From: Rhodococcus qingshengii
GTDB taxonomy: Bacteria; Actinomycetota; Actinomycetes; Mycobacteriales; Mycobacteriaceae
Reading direction: 5' to 3'
Length of the DNA: 64,000 bases
Assembly (NCBI RefSeq): GCF_021025955.1
Contig: NZ_JAJNCL010000016.1
Span: 1 to 64,000 of the forward strand
Below, one piece after another: positions 27,626-36,090 of this stretch; the stretch's first letter is position 1, and every line of letters starts with the position of its first letter. A program made the translations under genes and the position numbers. The notes beneath the pieces were generated by a model, which had not been told where the DNA came from, ran no database searches, and worked only from the letters and a program-made list of their open reading frames with translations.

Positions 27626-27639
27626 ACCGAATGTTCGGT
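27626..27639. promoter_or_regulatory. PaaR-type operator between paaR and paaF
   Basis: ACCGAATGTTCGGT has exact 6-base arms around TG. It lies 32 bases before the paaF start and 63 bases before the divergent paaR start, so it could control both genes, including autoregulation of paaR. Confidence 0.75.
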
Positions 27640-27670
27640 TATTAATGTAGAAGAGTGAGAAGGAGTGAAT

Positions 27671-28399
27671 GTGAACACCCTGCACGTGGACGAGCGCGAG
27701 GATCGCGTCGTGGTCACCCTCGACAAGCCCGCGCAACGCAACGCGATCAACGCGGAAATGATCGACGAACTGCATCAGGTGTGTGGACGCCTCGAACGGG
27801 ATCCGAAGCTGCTCCTGCTCGCCGGGCGCGGAGACCACTTCGCGGGCGGCGCTGACATCGCGGAGCTCCGAGAGCGCGGACGAGAGGAAGCGTTCGCGGG
27901 TATCAACCGCACGCTGTTCGACCGCATCGGAAAGCTCCCGCTTCCCACCGTGGCCGCCGTGAGCGGCTACGCGCTCGGCGGTGGGGCAGAGTTGACCTAC
28001 GCCTGCGACATTCGCATCGCGACAACGACGGCGGTCTTCGGGAATCCGGAGCCCAATCTCGGCATAATGGCAGCCGCAGGCGCCAGCTATCGGCTGCCGA
28101 AGCTCGTCGGCGTCTCGATCGCGAAGCAGGTGCTCCTCGGTGCCAGGAACCTCGACGCCGAGCAGGCGCTACGAGCGGGCCTGGTTGTCGAGGTAACCGA
28201 ACCGAACTGCCACGTCGACGCAGCGCATCGGCTGCTCGACCGCATTTCCCGACTGTCCCCGCTGGCACTGCGATTGACCAAGATCATCGTCGACGCGCCG
28301 GGATCGCATCCGTTTGCCGACGACATCGCCCAGGCCGTCCTGTTCGAGAGTTCGGACAAGCGCGATCGCATGACGGCCTTCCTGGAGAAGAAATCATGA
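27671..28399 (+). CDS. paaF: 2,3-dehydroadipyl-CoA hydratase (enoyl-CoA hydratase)
   Basis: 242 residues of the crotonase family. GTG 27671 is preferred over an in-frame GTG at 27665 because AAGGAG (27660-27665) then has a normal five-base spacing. The oxyanion-hole motif is in GRGDHFAGGADI. Both hydratase glutamates are kept, in GGGAELTYACD and FGNPEPNLG, supporting true hydratase activity. It hydrates 2,3-dehydroadipyl-CoA in the beta-oxidation-like end of the pathway. It overlaps paaH by four bases. Confidence 0.85.
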   Translation: MNTLHVDEREDRVVVTLDKPAQRNAINAEMIDELHQVCGRLERDPKLLLLAGRGDHFAGGADIAELRERGREEAFAGINRTLFDRIGKLPLPTVAAVSGYALGGGAELTYACDIRIATTTAVFGNPEPNLGIMAAAGASYRLPKLVGVSIAKQVLLGARNLDAEQALRAGLVVEVTEPNCHVDAAHRLLDRISRLSPLALRLTKIIVDAPGSHPFADDIAQAVLFESSDKRDRMTAFLEKKS

Positions 28400-29253
28400 C
28401 TGAAGCAGTTGCGCCGAAGACCGTCGGAGTCATCGGCGGTGGACGCATGGGTGCGGGTATCGCCCAGGTGTTCGCCAGTCTCGGCGGGGCGGTCACCATC
28501 GCGGAGAGTGGCGACACCGCGGCCGCGTTGCAGCGTGTTTCCACCGGCCTCGATAGAGCCCACGAGCGAGGGAAACTCGACGACCAGGACCCCGCGACTG
28601 TGCTGGCGCGCGTGAGCACCGTGGACGCAGTGACCTCGTTGCCGCCGTCGCTCGACTTGATCGTCGAGGCGGTCCCGGAAATTGCGGCCCTCAAGGTCGA
28701 GGTTCTCGCCGCTGCCGAAACCGTTGCCGGAGAACGCACCGTGATCGCCAGCAACACCAGTTCAATGTCGATCACCGAACTCGGCGCAGCGCTGACGGAT
28801 CCGAGCCGGTTCATCGGTATGCACTTCTTCAATCCTGTCCCGGCGTCGCTGTTGGTTGAGATCGTCCGGGCGCCTCAGACCCGCCCCGAGGTTGTCGACT
28901 CGGTACGAGCGTGGGTGTCGATGCTCGGCAAAGCCGAGGTGCTCGTCAACGACTCACCTGGTTTTGCGACCAGCCGGCTTGGCGTCGGTCTCGGGCTCGA
29001 AGCCATCCGAATGCTCGAAGAGGGTGTGGCGGACGCGGAATCGATCGACCGGGCCATGGAATTGGGGTATCGGCATCCGATGGGCCCGCTGCGTTCGACA
29101 GATCTGGTCGGGTTGGATGTGCGCCTAGCGATCGCCGAGCACCTCGCGCGCACACTCGGCGATCGATTTGCGCCTCCCGCACTGCTGCGAGAGAAGGTCG
29201 CTCGCGGCGAGTTGGGGCGCAAGACAGGACAGGGTTTTCACACATGGAGCTGA
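28396..29253 (+). CDS. paaH: 3-hydroxyadipyl-CoA dehydrogenase
   Basis: 285 residues. The N-terminal Rossmann site is GVIGGGRMGAGIAQVF. The catalytic His lies in GMHFFNPVP and the Asn in VNDSPGFATSRL; the C-terminal dimerisation domain carries GYRHPMGPLRSTDLVGLD. Length matches single-domain 3-hydroxybutyryl-CoA dehydrogenases. It oxidises 3-hydroxyadipyl-CoA to 3-oxoadipyl-CoA. The thiolase PaaJ needed for the next step is not in the window. Confidence 0.85.
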   Translation: MTEAVAPKTVGVIGGGRMGAGIAQVFASLGGAVTIAESGDTAAALQRVSTGLDRAHERGKLDDQDPATVLARVSTVDAVTSLPPSLDLIVEAVPEIAALKVEVLAAAETVAGERTVIASNTSSMSITELGAALTDPSRFIGMHFFNPVPASLLVEIVRAPQTRPEVVDSVRAWVSMLGKAEVLVNDSPGFATSRLGVGLGLEAIRMLEEGVADAESIDRAMELGYRHPMGPLRSTDLVGLDVRLAIAEHLARTLGDRFAPPALLREKVARGELGRKTGQGFHTWS

Positions 29254-29280
29254 ACCGAACTGCCTGCGAAAGGAACATCG

Positions 29281-30066
29281 ATGACTGACGTGATTCGCTT
29301 GGAGATCGAGCGAGGTTTGGCGACAATCACTCTCGACCGGCCGAAGGCCGCCAACGCCGTCAACGGCGAGATGAAGGCTCAGCTGCTCGAAGCGTTGCTG
29401 CAGGTCCACACGGACGCAGACGTTCGAGCGGTGTTGATTCTCGCCGAAGGCAAGAACTTCTGCGTCGGTCAGGATCTGGGCGAGCACGCGGCAGCGTTGG
29501 ATGCTGATCCGGCTCACGCGATGGATACCGTCGCCGCACACTACAACCCCATCGTCACGGCGCTGTCGACGCTCTCTGTCCCGGTGGTGGTGGGTATCGG
29601 CGGGGCCTGCGTCGGGGCCGGGTTGGGAATCGCGTTGGCAGGAGACATCCGTGTCGTGGGGGCTCGCGCCAGCTTTGCGACGGCATTCACCGGCATCGGT
29701 CTGGCCAGTGACTCCGGGCTCAGTCATGTGCTCGTGCATGCGCTCGGACCTAGCCGCGCCAGTGGCCTGATGTTGCTCGGCGACAAGTTCGACGCGCAGA
29801 GTGCATTGGAGTGGGGATTGGTCCATCGGGTGGTGGCCGACGAGGACGTTGCGGCCGAGGCTCGCTCGGTTGCCCGTCGACTTGCCGACGGACCCACCTC
29901 CGCCTTCGCGCACGTGAAATTACTGATCAGGGCCGCCGCTCCTGGGCTTCCCCAGGCGCTGGAGGCCGAGGCGAGTGCGCAGGTGGAGTTGGGTTCCACG
30001 GCAGATCATCAAGGCGCTGTCGCGGCGTTCCTGTCGAAGCAGAAGCCGGTTTTCGAGGGCCGCTGA
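29281..30066 (+). CDS. paaG: Ring-1,2-epoxyphenylacetyl-CoA isomerase
   Basis: 261 residues of the crotonase family, preceded by GAAAGGA. The loop GACVGAGLGIALAGD lacks the first hydratase Glu, and GIGLASDSGLSH supplies the Asp used by isomerases. This residue pattern separates it from paaF upstream and fits conversion of the ring epoxide to oxepin-CoA. A hairpin follows the stop codon. Confidence 0.85.
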   Translation: MTDVIRLEIERGLATITLDRPKAANAVNGEMKAQLLEALLQVHTDADVRAVLILAEGKNFCVGQDLGEHAAALDADPAHAMDTVAAHYNPIVTALSTLSVPVVVGIGGACVGAGLGIALAGDIRVVGARASFATAFTGIGLASDSGLSHVLVHALGPSRASGLMLLGDKFDAQSALEWGLVHRVVADEDVAAEARSVARRLADGPTSAFAHVKLLIRAAAPGLPQALEAEASAQVELGSTADHQGAVAAFLSKQKPVFEGR

Positions 30067-30070
30067 TGCA

Positions 30071-30087
30071 AGCACGCGGAGCGTGCT
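30071..30087 (+). terminator. Short hairpin after paaG
   Basis: AGCACGC (30071-30077) and GCGTGCT (30081-30087) pair perfectly with a GGA loop, four bases after the paaG stop codon. There is no T-run, so termination would be weak. The hairpin separates the paaFHG unit from the paaA promoter. Confidence 0.5.
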
Positions 30088-30108
30088 CGATTGCTCTGAA
30101 AGATTCTC

Positions 30109-30137
30109 TTGTGTGCTGGGACACCTCGGTGCATACT
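30109..30137 (+). promoter_or_regulatory. Promoter of paaABCDEK
   Basis: TTGTGT (30109-30114) and CATACT (30132-30137) are spaced by 17 bases, a plausible sigma-A promoter ending just before the PaaR-type operator at 30146. This would place the operator over the transcription start. Confidence 0.5.
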
Positions 30138-30145
30138 AGTTACCA

Positions 30146-30159
30146 ACCGATCATTCGGT
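30146..30159. promoter_or_regulatory. PaaR-type operator in front of paaA
   Basis: ACCGATCATTCGGT has exact 5-base arms and lies 17 bases before the paaA ATG. It agrees with the sites at 26878 and 27626 in the flanking ACCG and CGGT. Confidence 0.75.
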
Positions 30160-30176
30160 AATAAAAGGTAGGTACG

Positions 30177-31145
30177 ATGACCAACGTGGAAGTTCCACAA
30201 GACCTGCAGAACTTGTTCGACGAGACGATCGCGGCAGACCAGCGCATCGAGCCTCGCGACTGGATGCCGGACGGCTACCGCAAGACTCTGATCCGTCAGG
30301 TTGCCCAGCACGCGCACTCCGAGATCATCGGGATGCAGCCTGAAGGAAACTGGCTCACCCGGGCGCCGTCGCTGCGACGCAAGGCGATCCTGATGGCGAA
30401 GGTGCAGGATGAAGCCGGGCACGGTCTGTATCTCTACTCCGCGGCCGAGACGCTCGGTGCCGATCGCGGCGATCTGACCACCAAACTGATCGAGGGAAAG
30501 CAGAAGTACTCCTCGATCTTCAACTATCCGACCCTGACCTACGCCGACGTGGGAGTGATCGGCTGGCTGGTCGACGGAGCAGCTATCTGCAATCAGGTTC
30601 CGCTGTGCCGCAGCTCCTTCGGGCCGTATGCGCGCGCGATGATCCGTGTGTGCAAGGAGGAATCGTTCCATCAGCGGCAAGGCTTCGAGCTGTTGGCGAC
30701 GATGATGCGAGGCACGGACGCTCAACGCGCGATGGTGCAGGAAGCCGTCGACCGATGGTGGTGGCCCGCTCTGATGATGTTCGGACCCCCGGATGACGAG
30801 TCGCCGAACACCGAACAGTCGATGAAGTGGCGCATCAAGCGACACACGAACGACGAACTGCGACAGCGATTTGTCGACATGTCGATACCGCAGGCCGAGG
30901 TACTCGGTGTGAGCTTCCCCGATCCTGATCTGCGCTGGAACCCCGAACGTGGTGCACACGATTTCGGTGAGCCGGACTGGAGTGAATTCATGGACGTGGT
31001 CCGCGGTAACGGTGCTGCCAGCGTCGAGCGGATCGCCAATCGGAAAGCTGCCCACGACAACGGGGCCTGGGTCCGTGACGCCGCCTACGCCTTTGCACAG
31101 CGCGAGAGAGTCGCGCACGATCTCACGACTGGGGAAACATCATGA
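30177..31145 (+). CDS. paaA: Phenylacetyl-CoA 1,2-epoxidase catalytic subunit PaaA
   Basis: 322 residues, the di-iron oxygenase subunit. The iron-ligand motifs QDEAGHG (about residue 80) and CKEESFH (about 160) are both intact (E-x-x-H). It forms the epoxidase with PaaB, PaaC and the reductase PaaE, adding one oxygen atom to the ring of phenylacetyl-CoA. ATG 30177 follows AGGTAGG. Its stop overlaps the paaB start by four bases. Confidence 0.95.
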   Translation: MTNVEVPQDLQNLFDETIAADQRIEPRDWMPDGYRKTLIRQVAQHAHSEIIGMQPEGNWLTRAPSLRRKAILMAKVQDEAGHGLYLYSAAETLGADRGDLTTKLIEGKQKYSSIFNYPTLTYADVGVIGWLVDGAAICNQVPLCRSSFGPYARAMIRVCKEESFHQRQGFELLATMMRGTDAQRAMVQEAVDRWWWPALMMFGPPDDESPNTEQSMKWRIKRHTNDELRQRFVDMSIPQAEVLGVSFPDPDLRWNPERGAHDFGEPDWSEFMDVVRGNGAASVERIANRKAAHDNGAWVRDAAYAFAQRERVAHDLTTGETS

Positions 31146-31459
31146 GCGAAAACGATCAGGTACAAGGCGATCAGGTACGGGGCGAATGGCCTTTGTACGA
31201 GGTGTTTCTGCGGGGAAAGCGCGGACTGAACCACGTGCATGTCGGGTCCCTGCGTGCGGCAGACGATCAGATGGCCCTACGCCACGCGCGCGACGTCTAC
31301 ACCAGACGTAACGAAGGCGTGAGTATCTGGGTCGTGCCTTCCGCGAACATCGTGGCTTCGAGTCCGGCGGAGAAGGATCCGTTCTTCGCGCCGAGTGGAG
31401 ACAAGGTCTACCGGCACCCGACCTTCTACGACATCCCGGACTCCGTTCCCCACATGTGA
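31142..31459 (+). CDS. paaB: Phenylacetyl-CoA epoxidase subunit PaaB
   Basis: 105 residues, the small non-catalytic epoxidase subunit. Typical features are [22 protein letters not shown] near the N-terminus and [14 protein letters not shown] text (here [10 protein letters not shown]). It helps hold the PaaA-PaaC heterodimers together. Coupled to paaA and paaC by overlaps. Confidence 0.92.
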   Translation: MSENDQVQGDQVRGEWPLYEVFLRGKRGLNHVHVGSLRAADDQMALRHARDVYTRRNEGVSIWVVPSANIVASSPAEKDPFFAPSGDKVYRHPTFYDIPDSVPHM

Positions 31460-32406
31460 GAAACCACTTCGACTTCGAGGACCAACAGATGAACGATCAC
31501 GACAGTGCCTACGACGGCCTGGTCGACGGCGACGGCCACGGTCAGTGGGCGTTCGGAACCAGCTTCGACGACCCCCTCGCCGGAGTCGACACCACGGTGC
31601 CGGATGACGTCGATCTCGGTGCTCTGGCGCGCTACTGCCTCATGCTCGGCGACGACGCGCTCGTCAGTTCGCAGCGCCTCGCCGAATGGTCGACGCGGGC
31701 ACCGGAACTCGAAGAAGAGGTGGCTCTCGCGAATGTCGGCCTGGACCTGATCGGGCAGGCCAGGCTGCTGCTTGCTCGCGCGGCAGCAGCCGATTCCAAT
31801 GTGGTTCCGTTCATCTCGGATACGTCACCGGTGCCGGCCGAAGATGCGCTCGCTTTCTTTCGTGATCAGTTCGGTTTCCGCAACGTGAGACTGGTGGAGC
31901 TCGCCAACGGCGACTTCGCGCACACGGTCGTTCGGCTACTCGTGTTCTCGACCTGGCGGCTGGCGCTGTTCGATCGGCTCCGCACATCGCGGGATCCGGT
32001 TCTCGCTGCCGTGGCGAACAAAGGTGTCAAGGAACTGACCTATCACCGCGACTACGCGGCAAGATGGGTCGTCACCTTGGGGGCCGGCACGGCAGAGTCC
32101 AAGCGCCGTACAGCCGCAGCCCTGCTCGAGATTTTCCCGTTCGTGGACGAACTCTTTGTTCCCACCCAGGACGAACTCGTTTTGGCAGAAGTTGGCGTCG
32201 GAGTGGATCCGCGTACTGTTCGGCCGGAGTTCGACGCTGTTCTTGCCCAGGTCCTGCACGCTGCCGAAATGGAAGAACCCCCTGCACGTTTCTCCGGTTT
32301 CGTCGGCGGCCGCGGTGGACGTGCCGGATTGCATACCGGGGCACTGGGACTGCTTCTCGCCGAAATGCAGAGCGTCGCTCGGGAGCACCCGGAAGGGGTG
32401 TGGTGA
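31456..32406 (+). CDS. paaC: Phenylacetyl-CoA epoxidase structural subunit PaaC
   Basis: 316 residues if started at GTG 31456, which overlaps the paaB stop; ATG 31489 would give 305 residues and has a GAGGA nearby. It is a ferritin-fold paralogue of PaaA without a working metal site and serves as the structural partner (EEEVALANVGLDLIGQARLL, KELTYHRDYAARW). It contributes to the heterodimer interface of the epoxidase. The stop overlaps paaD. Confidence 0.9.
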   Translation: MRNHFDFEDQQMNDHDSAYDGLVDGDGHGQWAFGTSFDDPLAGVDTTVPDDVDLGALARYCLMLGDDALVSSQRLAEWSTRAPELEEEVALANVGLDLIGQARLLLARAAAADSNVVPFISDTSPVPAEDALAFFRDQFGFRNVRLVELANGDFAHTVVRLLVFSTWRLALFDRLRTSRDPVLAAVANKGVKELTYHRDYAARWVVTLGAGTAESKRRTAAALLEIFPFVDELFVPTQDELVLAEVGVGVDPRTVRPEFDAVLAQVLHAAEMEEPPARFSGFVGGRGGRAGLHTGALGLLLAEMQSVAREHPEGVW

Positions 32407-32945
32407 CCGTGGCTGCCACTGCCGTCTCTTCCACTGCCGTCTCTTCCGCTGCTGTCTCTTCTGCGCGGGAGATCGTCGCCTCGGTGATGGATCCGGAGAT
32501 GCCACTGTTGACTTTGGTCGATCTCGGCGTCATCCGATCGGTCGACGTCGAAGCGAACTTCGTCTGTGTGACAATCACTCCCACCTATTCCGGGTGTCCC
32601 GCCATGGCAACGATGCGAGACGACATCGAGCACAAACTGACCGACGCGGGGTACGGCAGCGTCCAGATCAAGACTCAACTGTCGCCGCCCTGGAGTTCGG
32701 ATTGGATCAGCGAAGAGGGACTGGCGAAACTGCGGACGGCCGGTTACTCGGTGCCGGGGGCGGCGCCGCGTCGCACCTCCGGCCCGATCGCCTTGACCTT
32801 GACGGCCAGGCCGCGCGACATCCTGTGCCCCCAGTGCGGTTCGGCAAACACCAGACTGAGTTCGGAATTCGGTGCGACCCTGTGCAAAGCGCTCTATCGC
32901 TGCCTCGACTGCCTCGAGCCGTTCGATCACGTGAAGGAGATCTGA
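32403..32945 (+). CDS. paaD: Phenylacetyl-CoA epoxidase maturation protein PaaD
   Basis: 180 residues from GTG 32403 overlapping the paaC stop. The N-terminal part is a MIP18/DUF59 domain (MDPEMPLLTLVDLGVIR and TPTYSGCPAM). The C-terminus has a four-Cys zinc-ribbon-like cluster (CPQCGSANT and CLDCLEPF). It is needed for epoxidase activity, probably in metal-cluster assembly. The first 20 residues include a three-copy AVSS repeat not usual for the family. Confidence 0.88.
   Translation: MTVAATAVSSTAVSSAAVSSAREIVASVMDPEMPLLTLVDLGVIRSVDVEANFVCVTITPTYSGCPAMATMRDDIEHKLTDAGYGSVQIKTQLSPPWSSDWISEEGLAKLRTAGYSVPGAAPRRTSGPIALTLTARPRDILCPQCGSANTRLSSEFGATLCKALYRCLDCLEPFDHVKEI
32418..32462 (+). repeat. 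Three 15-bp tandem repeats in the start of paaD
   Basis: ACTGCCGTCTCTTCC occurs twice in a row (32418-32432, 32433-32447) and a third copy with three changes follows (32448-32462). The unit encodes Thr/Ala-Ala-Val-Ser-Ser and is in frame, so copy number can change without breaking paaD. Confidence 0.85.
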
Positions 32946-32949
32946 ACAG

Positions 32950-34029
32950 ATGAGTACCGCAACGACGAACCGGAACAAACCCTTTCACCCGTTGACGGTG
33001 GCAGATGTCGAATCACTGTGCGACGACGCAGTTGCCGTCACCTTCGACGTGCCCGCCGACATCGCCGATCAATTCGACTTCGGCGCCGGGCAGTCGCTGA
33101 CACTGCGGCGGATGATCGACGGCGTCGAACACCGTCGTTCGTACTCGATCTGTGCACCGGTAGGGGCGTCTCCCCGGGTGGGGGTCCGCGAAGTAGCGGA
33201 CGGACTCTTCTCCACCTGGCTGGTGCACGACGTGAAGGCCGGGGATCACATCGACGTCCAGGGTCCTTCTGGCAATTTTGTCGCCGATCCCGCATTGGGT
33301 GGACGGCACGTTCTGATCGCGGCAGGTTCCGGCATCACGCCTATGTTGTCCATCGCTGCAACACTTTTGGCGAACCCGGACGCCGATGTCACCCTGTTGT
33401 ACGGGAACAGGCGGACGCGCTCGGTGATGTTCGCCGAAGAGATCGCCGACCTGAAGGACCGGTACGGTGCGCGTCTGGACGTCATTCACGTTCTCTCGCG
33501 CGAGCCGCGGGAGGTCGAGTTGTTCTCGGGCCGTCTCGACGCCGACCGGTTGCGTGAGATCTTCACCTCGCTGGTTCCTTGCGACCAGGTCGACGGCTTC
33601 TGGTTGTGTGGCCCGTTCGGGATGGTCAACGACGCCCAGGAAGTGCTGGCCGGCTTGGGAATTGCCAAGGATCGCATCCATCACGAGCTGTTCTACGTCG
33701 ATGATGTCGCTCCGCCGGTCGCGGTGCATCGTGAGCGCGGAATTGTCGGACCGAGCAGCGAGGTGACGATTACTCTCGACGGTCGATCGACCACCGCGAC
33801 GTTGCCACGCGACCAGTCGATTCTCGATGCGGCCGAACAGTACCGCTCGGATCTACCCTTCGCGTGCAAGGGCGGAGTGTGCGGAACCTGCCGCGCCAAG
33901 GTCACCTGCGGTGATGTCGAGATGCGCAGGAACTACGCACTCGAAGACTACGAAGTCGACGCGGGTTTCGTGCTGACCTGCCAGACCTTTCCTGTCGGTG
34001 AACAGATAACAGTCGATTTCGACGCCTGA
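32950..34029 (+). CDS. paaE: Phenylacetyl-CoA epoxidase reductase PaaE
   Basis: 359 residues in three parts: FAD domain (RRSYSICAP), NAD domain (LIAAGSGITPMLS and WLCGPFGM) and C-terminal plant-type 2Fe-2S ferredoxin (CKGGVCGTCRAKV with the last Cys in LTCQTF). It passes electrons from NAD(P)H to the PaaA di-iron centre. It is four bases downstream of paaD. Confidence 0.94.
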   Translation: MSTATTNRNKPFHPLTVADVESLCDDAVAVTFDVPADIADQFDFGAGQSLTLRRMIDGVEHRRSYSICAPVGASPRVGVREVADGLFSTWLVHDVKAGDHIDVQGPSGNFVADPALGGRHVLIAAGSGITPMLSIAATLLANPDADVTLLYGNRRTRSVMFAEEIADLKDRYGARLDVIHVLSREPREVELFSGRLDADRLREIFTSLVPCDQVDGFWLCGPFGMVNDAQEVLAGLGIAKDRIHHELFYVDDVAPPVAVHRERGIVGPSSEVTITLDGRSTTATLPRDQSILDAAEQYRSDLPFACKGGVCGTCRAKVTCGDVEMRRNYALEDYEVDAGFVLTCQTFPVGEQITVDFDA

Positions 34030-34070
34030 CCGCCCGCACAGCGCCCTCACTGAGCCCACCGGAGACAATC

Positions 34071-35372
34071 ATGACCGAACTCGCCACTGCTACTTCGCAA
34101 GAAATCGAATTTGCCAGTCGGGACCGCATTTCGACGCTCCAACTCGAGCGGATGCAATGGTCCCTGATGCACGCGTACACCAATGTTCCGCACTACCGCA
34201 AAGCTTTCGACGACGCCGGCATCCACCCGAGCGACTTGAAGGATCTGAGCGATCTCGCGAATTTTCCCTTCACCACCAAAGCGGATCTGCGTGAGAACTA
34301 TCCGTTCAAGATGTTTGCGGTACCCCAGGACAAGGTCTCGCGAATTCACGCGTCTTCGGGGACCACCGGTCGCCCGACGGTGGTGGGGTACACGAGCAAC
34401 GACCTGAACAACTGGGCCGATCTCATCGCGCGCAGTCTCTCGGCCGGCGGCGTGCGGTCTTCGGACAAGGTGCACGTGGCTTACGGGTACGGTCTGTTCA
34501 CCGGCGGGTTGGGAGCACACTACGGTGCGGAGCGTTTGGGCTGCACGGTCATTCCCATGTCCGGTGGCATGACCGAGCGGCAGATCCAACTGATCGAGGA
34601 CTTCGAACCCGACGCGATCATGGTGACGCCGTCGTACATGTTGACCATCGTGGATGCGATGATCAAGAAGGGTATTGATCCTTCGAAAACCTCGCTGCGG
34701 GTTGGAGTTTTCGGAGCGGAGCCGTGGACCGAACAGATGCGTACCGAGCTGGAACAACAACTCGACATGCACGCCGTCGACATCTACGGACTCTCCGAGA
34801 TCATGGGCCCGGGCGTGGCAATGGAATGTGTGGAAACCAAAGACGGGCTCCATATCTGGGAAGACCACTTCTACCCGGAGATCATCGACCCGGTCACGGG
34901 CGAGGTGCTGCCGGACGGAGAGGAAGGTGAACTCGTTTTCACCTCGCTCACCAAGGAAGCGCTGCCTATCATTCGCTACCGAACCAGGGACCTGACCCGT
35001 CTGTTGCCAGGGACGGCGCGCTCGATGCGACGGATGCAGAAGGTCACCGGCCGGACCGACGACATGATCATCCTGCGTGGAGTCAATCTGTTCCCCACAC
35101 AGATCGAAGAACTGATCCTGACCGTCCCCGCCCTCGCGCCTCAATTCCAGTGTGTGCTGGAGCGTCCGGGTCGTATGGACACCCTGACAGTTCGCGTCGA
35201 GGCTCGCCCCGACGCGGCAATTTCGGACCATGCGGCAGCGTCGTCTGCATTGCAGAAGCTGGTGAAGAACAAGATCGGTGTCACGGTCGAGGTGAACGTT
35301 CTCGAACCCGGCGGACTCGAACGCTCGATCGGTAAGGCGCGTCGGCTGATCGACCAACGCCCGAAGGACTGA
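34071..35372 (+). CDS. paaK: Phenylacetate--CoA ligase
   Basis: 433 residues of the adenylate-forming family, with the phosphate loop SSGTTGRPTVVGYT, the A5 motif YGLSEIMGPG and the hinge RTDDMIILRGVNLFP. It activates phenylacetate with ATP and CoA, supplying the substrate of PaaABCE and the likely inducer of PaaR. It starts 42 bases after paaE and ends the rightward unit. Confidence 0.94.
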   Translation: MTELATATSQEIEFASRDRISTLQLERMQWSLMHAYTNVPHYRKAFDDAGIHPSDLKDLSDLANFPFTTKADLRENYPFKMFAVPQDKVSRIHASSGTTGRPTVVGYTSNDLNNWADLIARSLSAGGVRSSDKVHVAYGYGLFTGGLGAHYGAERLGCTVIPMSGGMTERQIQLIEDFEPDAIMVTPSYMLTIVDAMIKKGIDPSKTSLRVGVFGAEPWTEQMRTELEQQLDMHAVDIYGLSEIMGPGVAMECVETKDGLHIWEDHFYPEIIDPVTGEVLPDGEEGELVFTSLTKEALPIIRYRTRDLTRLLPGTARSMRRMQKVTGRTDDMIILRGVNLFPTQIEELILTVPALAPQFQCVLERPGRMDTLTVRVEARPDAAISDHAAASSALQKLVKNKIGVTVEVNVLEPGGLERSIGKARRLIDQRPKD

Positions 35373-35374
35373 AA

Positions 35375-35998
35375 CTACTCCAGGGCCATGCGGGTGGCGA
35401 AGATTCCGAGAATGCCACCAGCTAGCCACTTCTGAGCCCGCATCCATACCGGACGTGCCACGAGGAAGGTCGACACGGCCGCCGCACAGCACACGATCAA
35501 CGCGTTGACGGTGACTGCGACCAGGATCTGCACGCCGCCGAGTACGAGTGCCTGTTGCCAGACCGGGCCAGCAGTGGGATCGACGAACTGGGGGATCAGG
35601 GCCGCGTACATCAGCGCAATCTTGGGATTGAGCAGATTGGTGGTCAACCCCATCCCGAACAGACGGCCGCTACCGTGGCGGTCGACTTCGCCCACCTCGA
35701 AGGCGGACTTCCCACCTGGTCGGAGCGTCGACCAGGCGAGATAGGCCAGATACAGGGCGCCGCCGATTTTCACCGCGGTGAACACCGCGGGTACGGCGAA
35801 GAGAACCGCTGTCAGTCCAGCGCACGTGGCGGCGAGGTAGACCAGGAAACCGGTTGCGACTCCGCCGAGCGAGATCAAGCCTGCCCGGCGGCCCTGGCTG
35901 ATGCTGCGTGACACCAGGTAGATCATGTTGGGGCCCGGTGTCAGAACCATCGCCAGGGCTATCAGCGCGACTCCCGTCATCGACGCTGACGTGATCAT
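35375..35998 (-). CDS. LysE-family amino-acid exporter
   Basis: 207 residues, six hydrophobic segments, with the LysE/RhtB signature MVLTPGPNMIYLVSRS near the N-terminus and LLNPKIALMYAALIPQF in the middle. It exports amino acids or related solutes; the substrate is not inferable. It is convergent with paaK, two bases apart, and is not obviously part of the paa pathway. Confidence 0.85.
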   Translation of the reverse strand: MITSASMTGVALIALAMVLTPGPNMIYLVSRSISQGRRAGLISLGGVATGFLVYLAATCAGLTAVLFAVPAVFTAVKIGGALYLAYLAWSTLRPGGKSAFEVGEVDRHGSGRLFGMGLTTNLLNPKIALMYAALIPQFVDPTAGPVWQQALVLGGVQILVAVTVNALIVCCAAAVSTFLVARPVWMRAQKWLAGGILGIFATRMALE

Positions 35999-36090
35999 GT
36001 CGGTCTCCCACTACTCGGTATGAATGTTTCGTCGAGTACACAAGGGATTGCCGTGGCGGGCCAAGGTCCAGTTCGCAGACAGTGGTCCGC

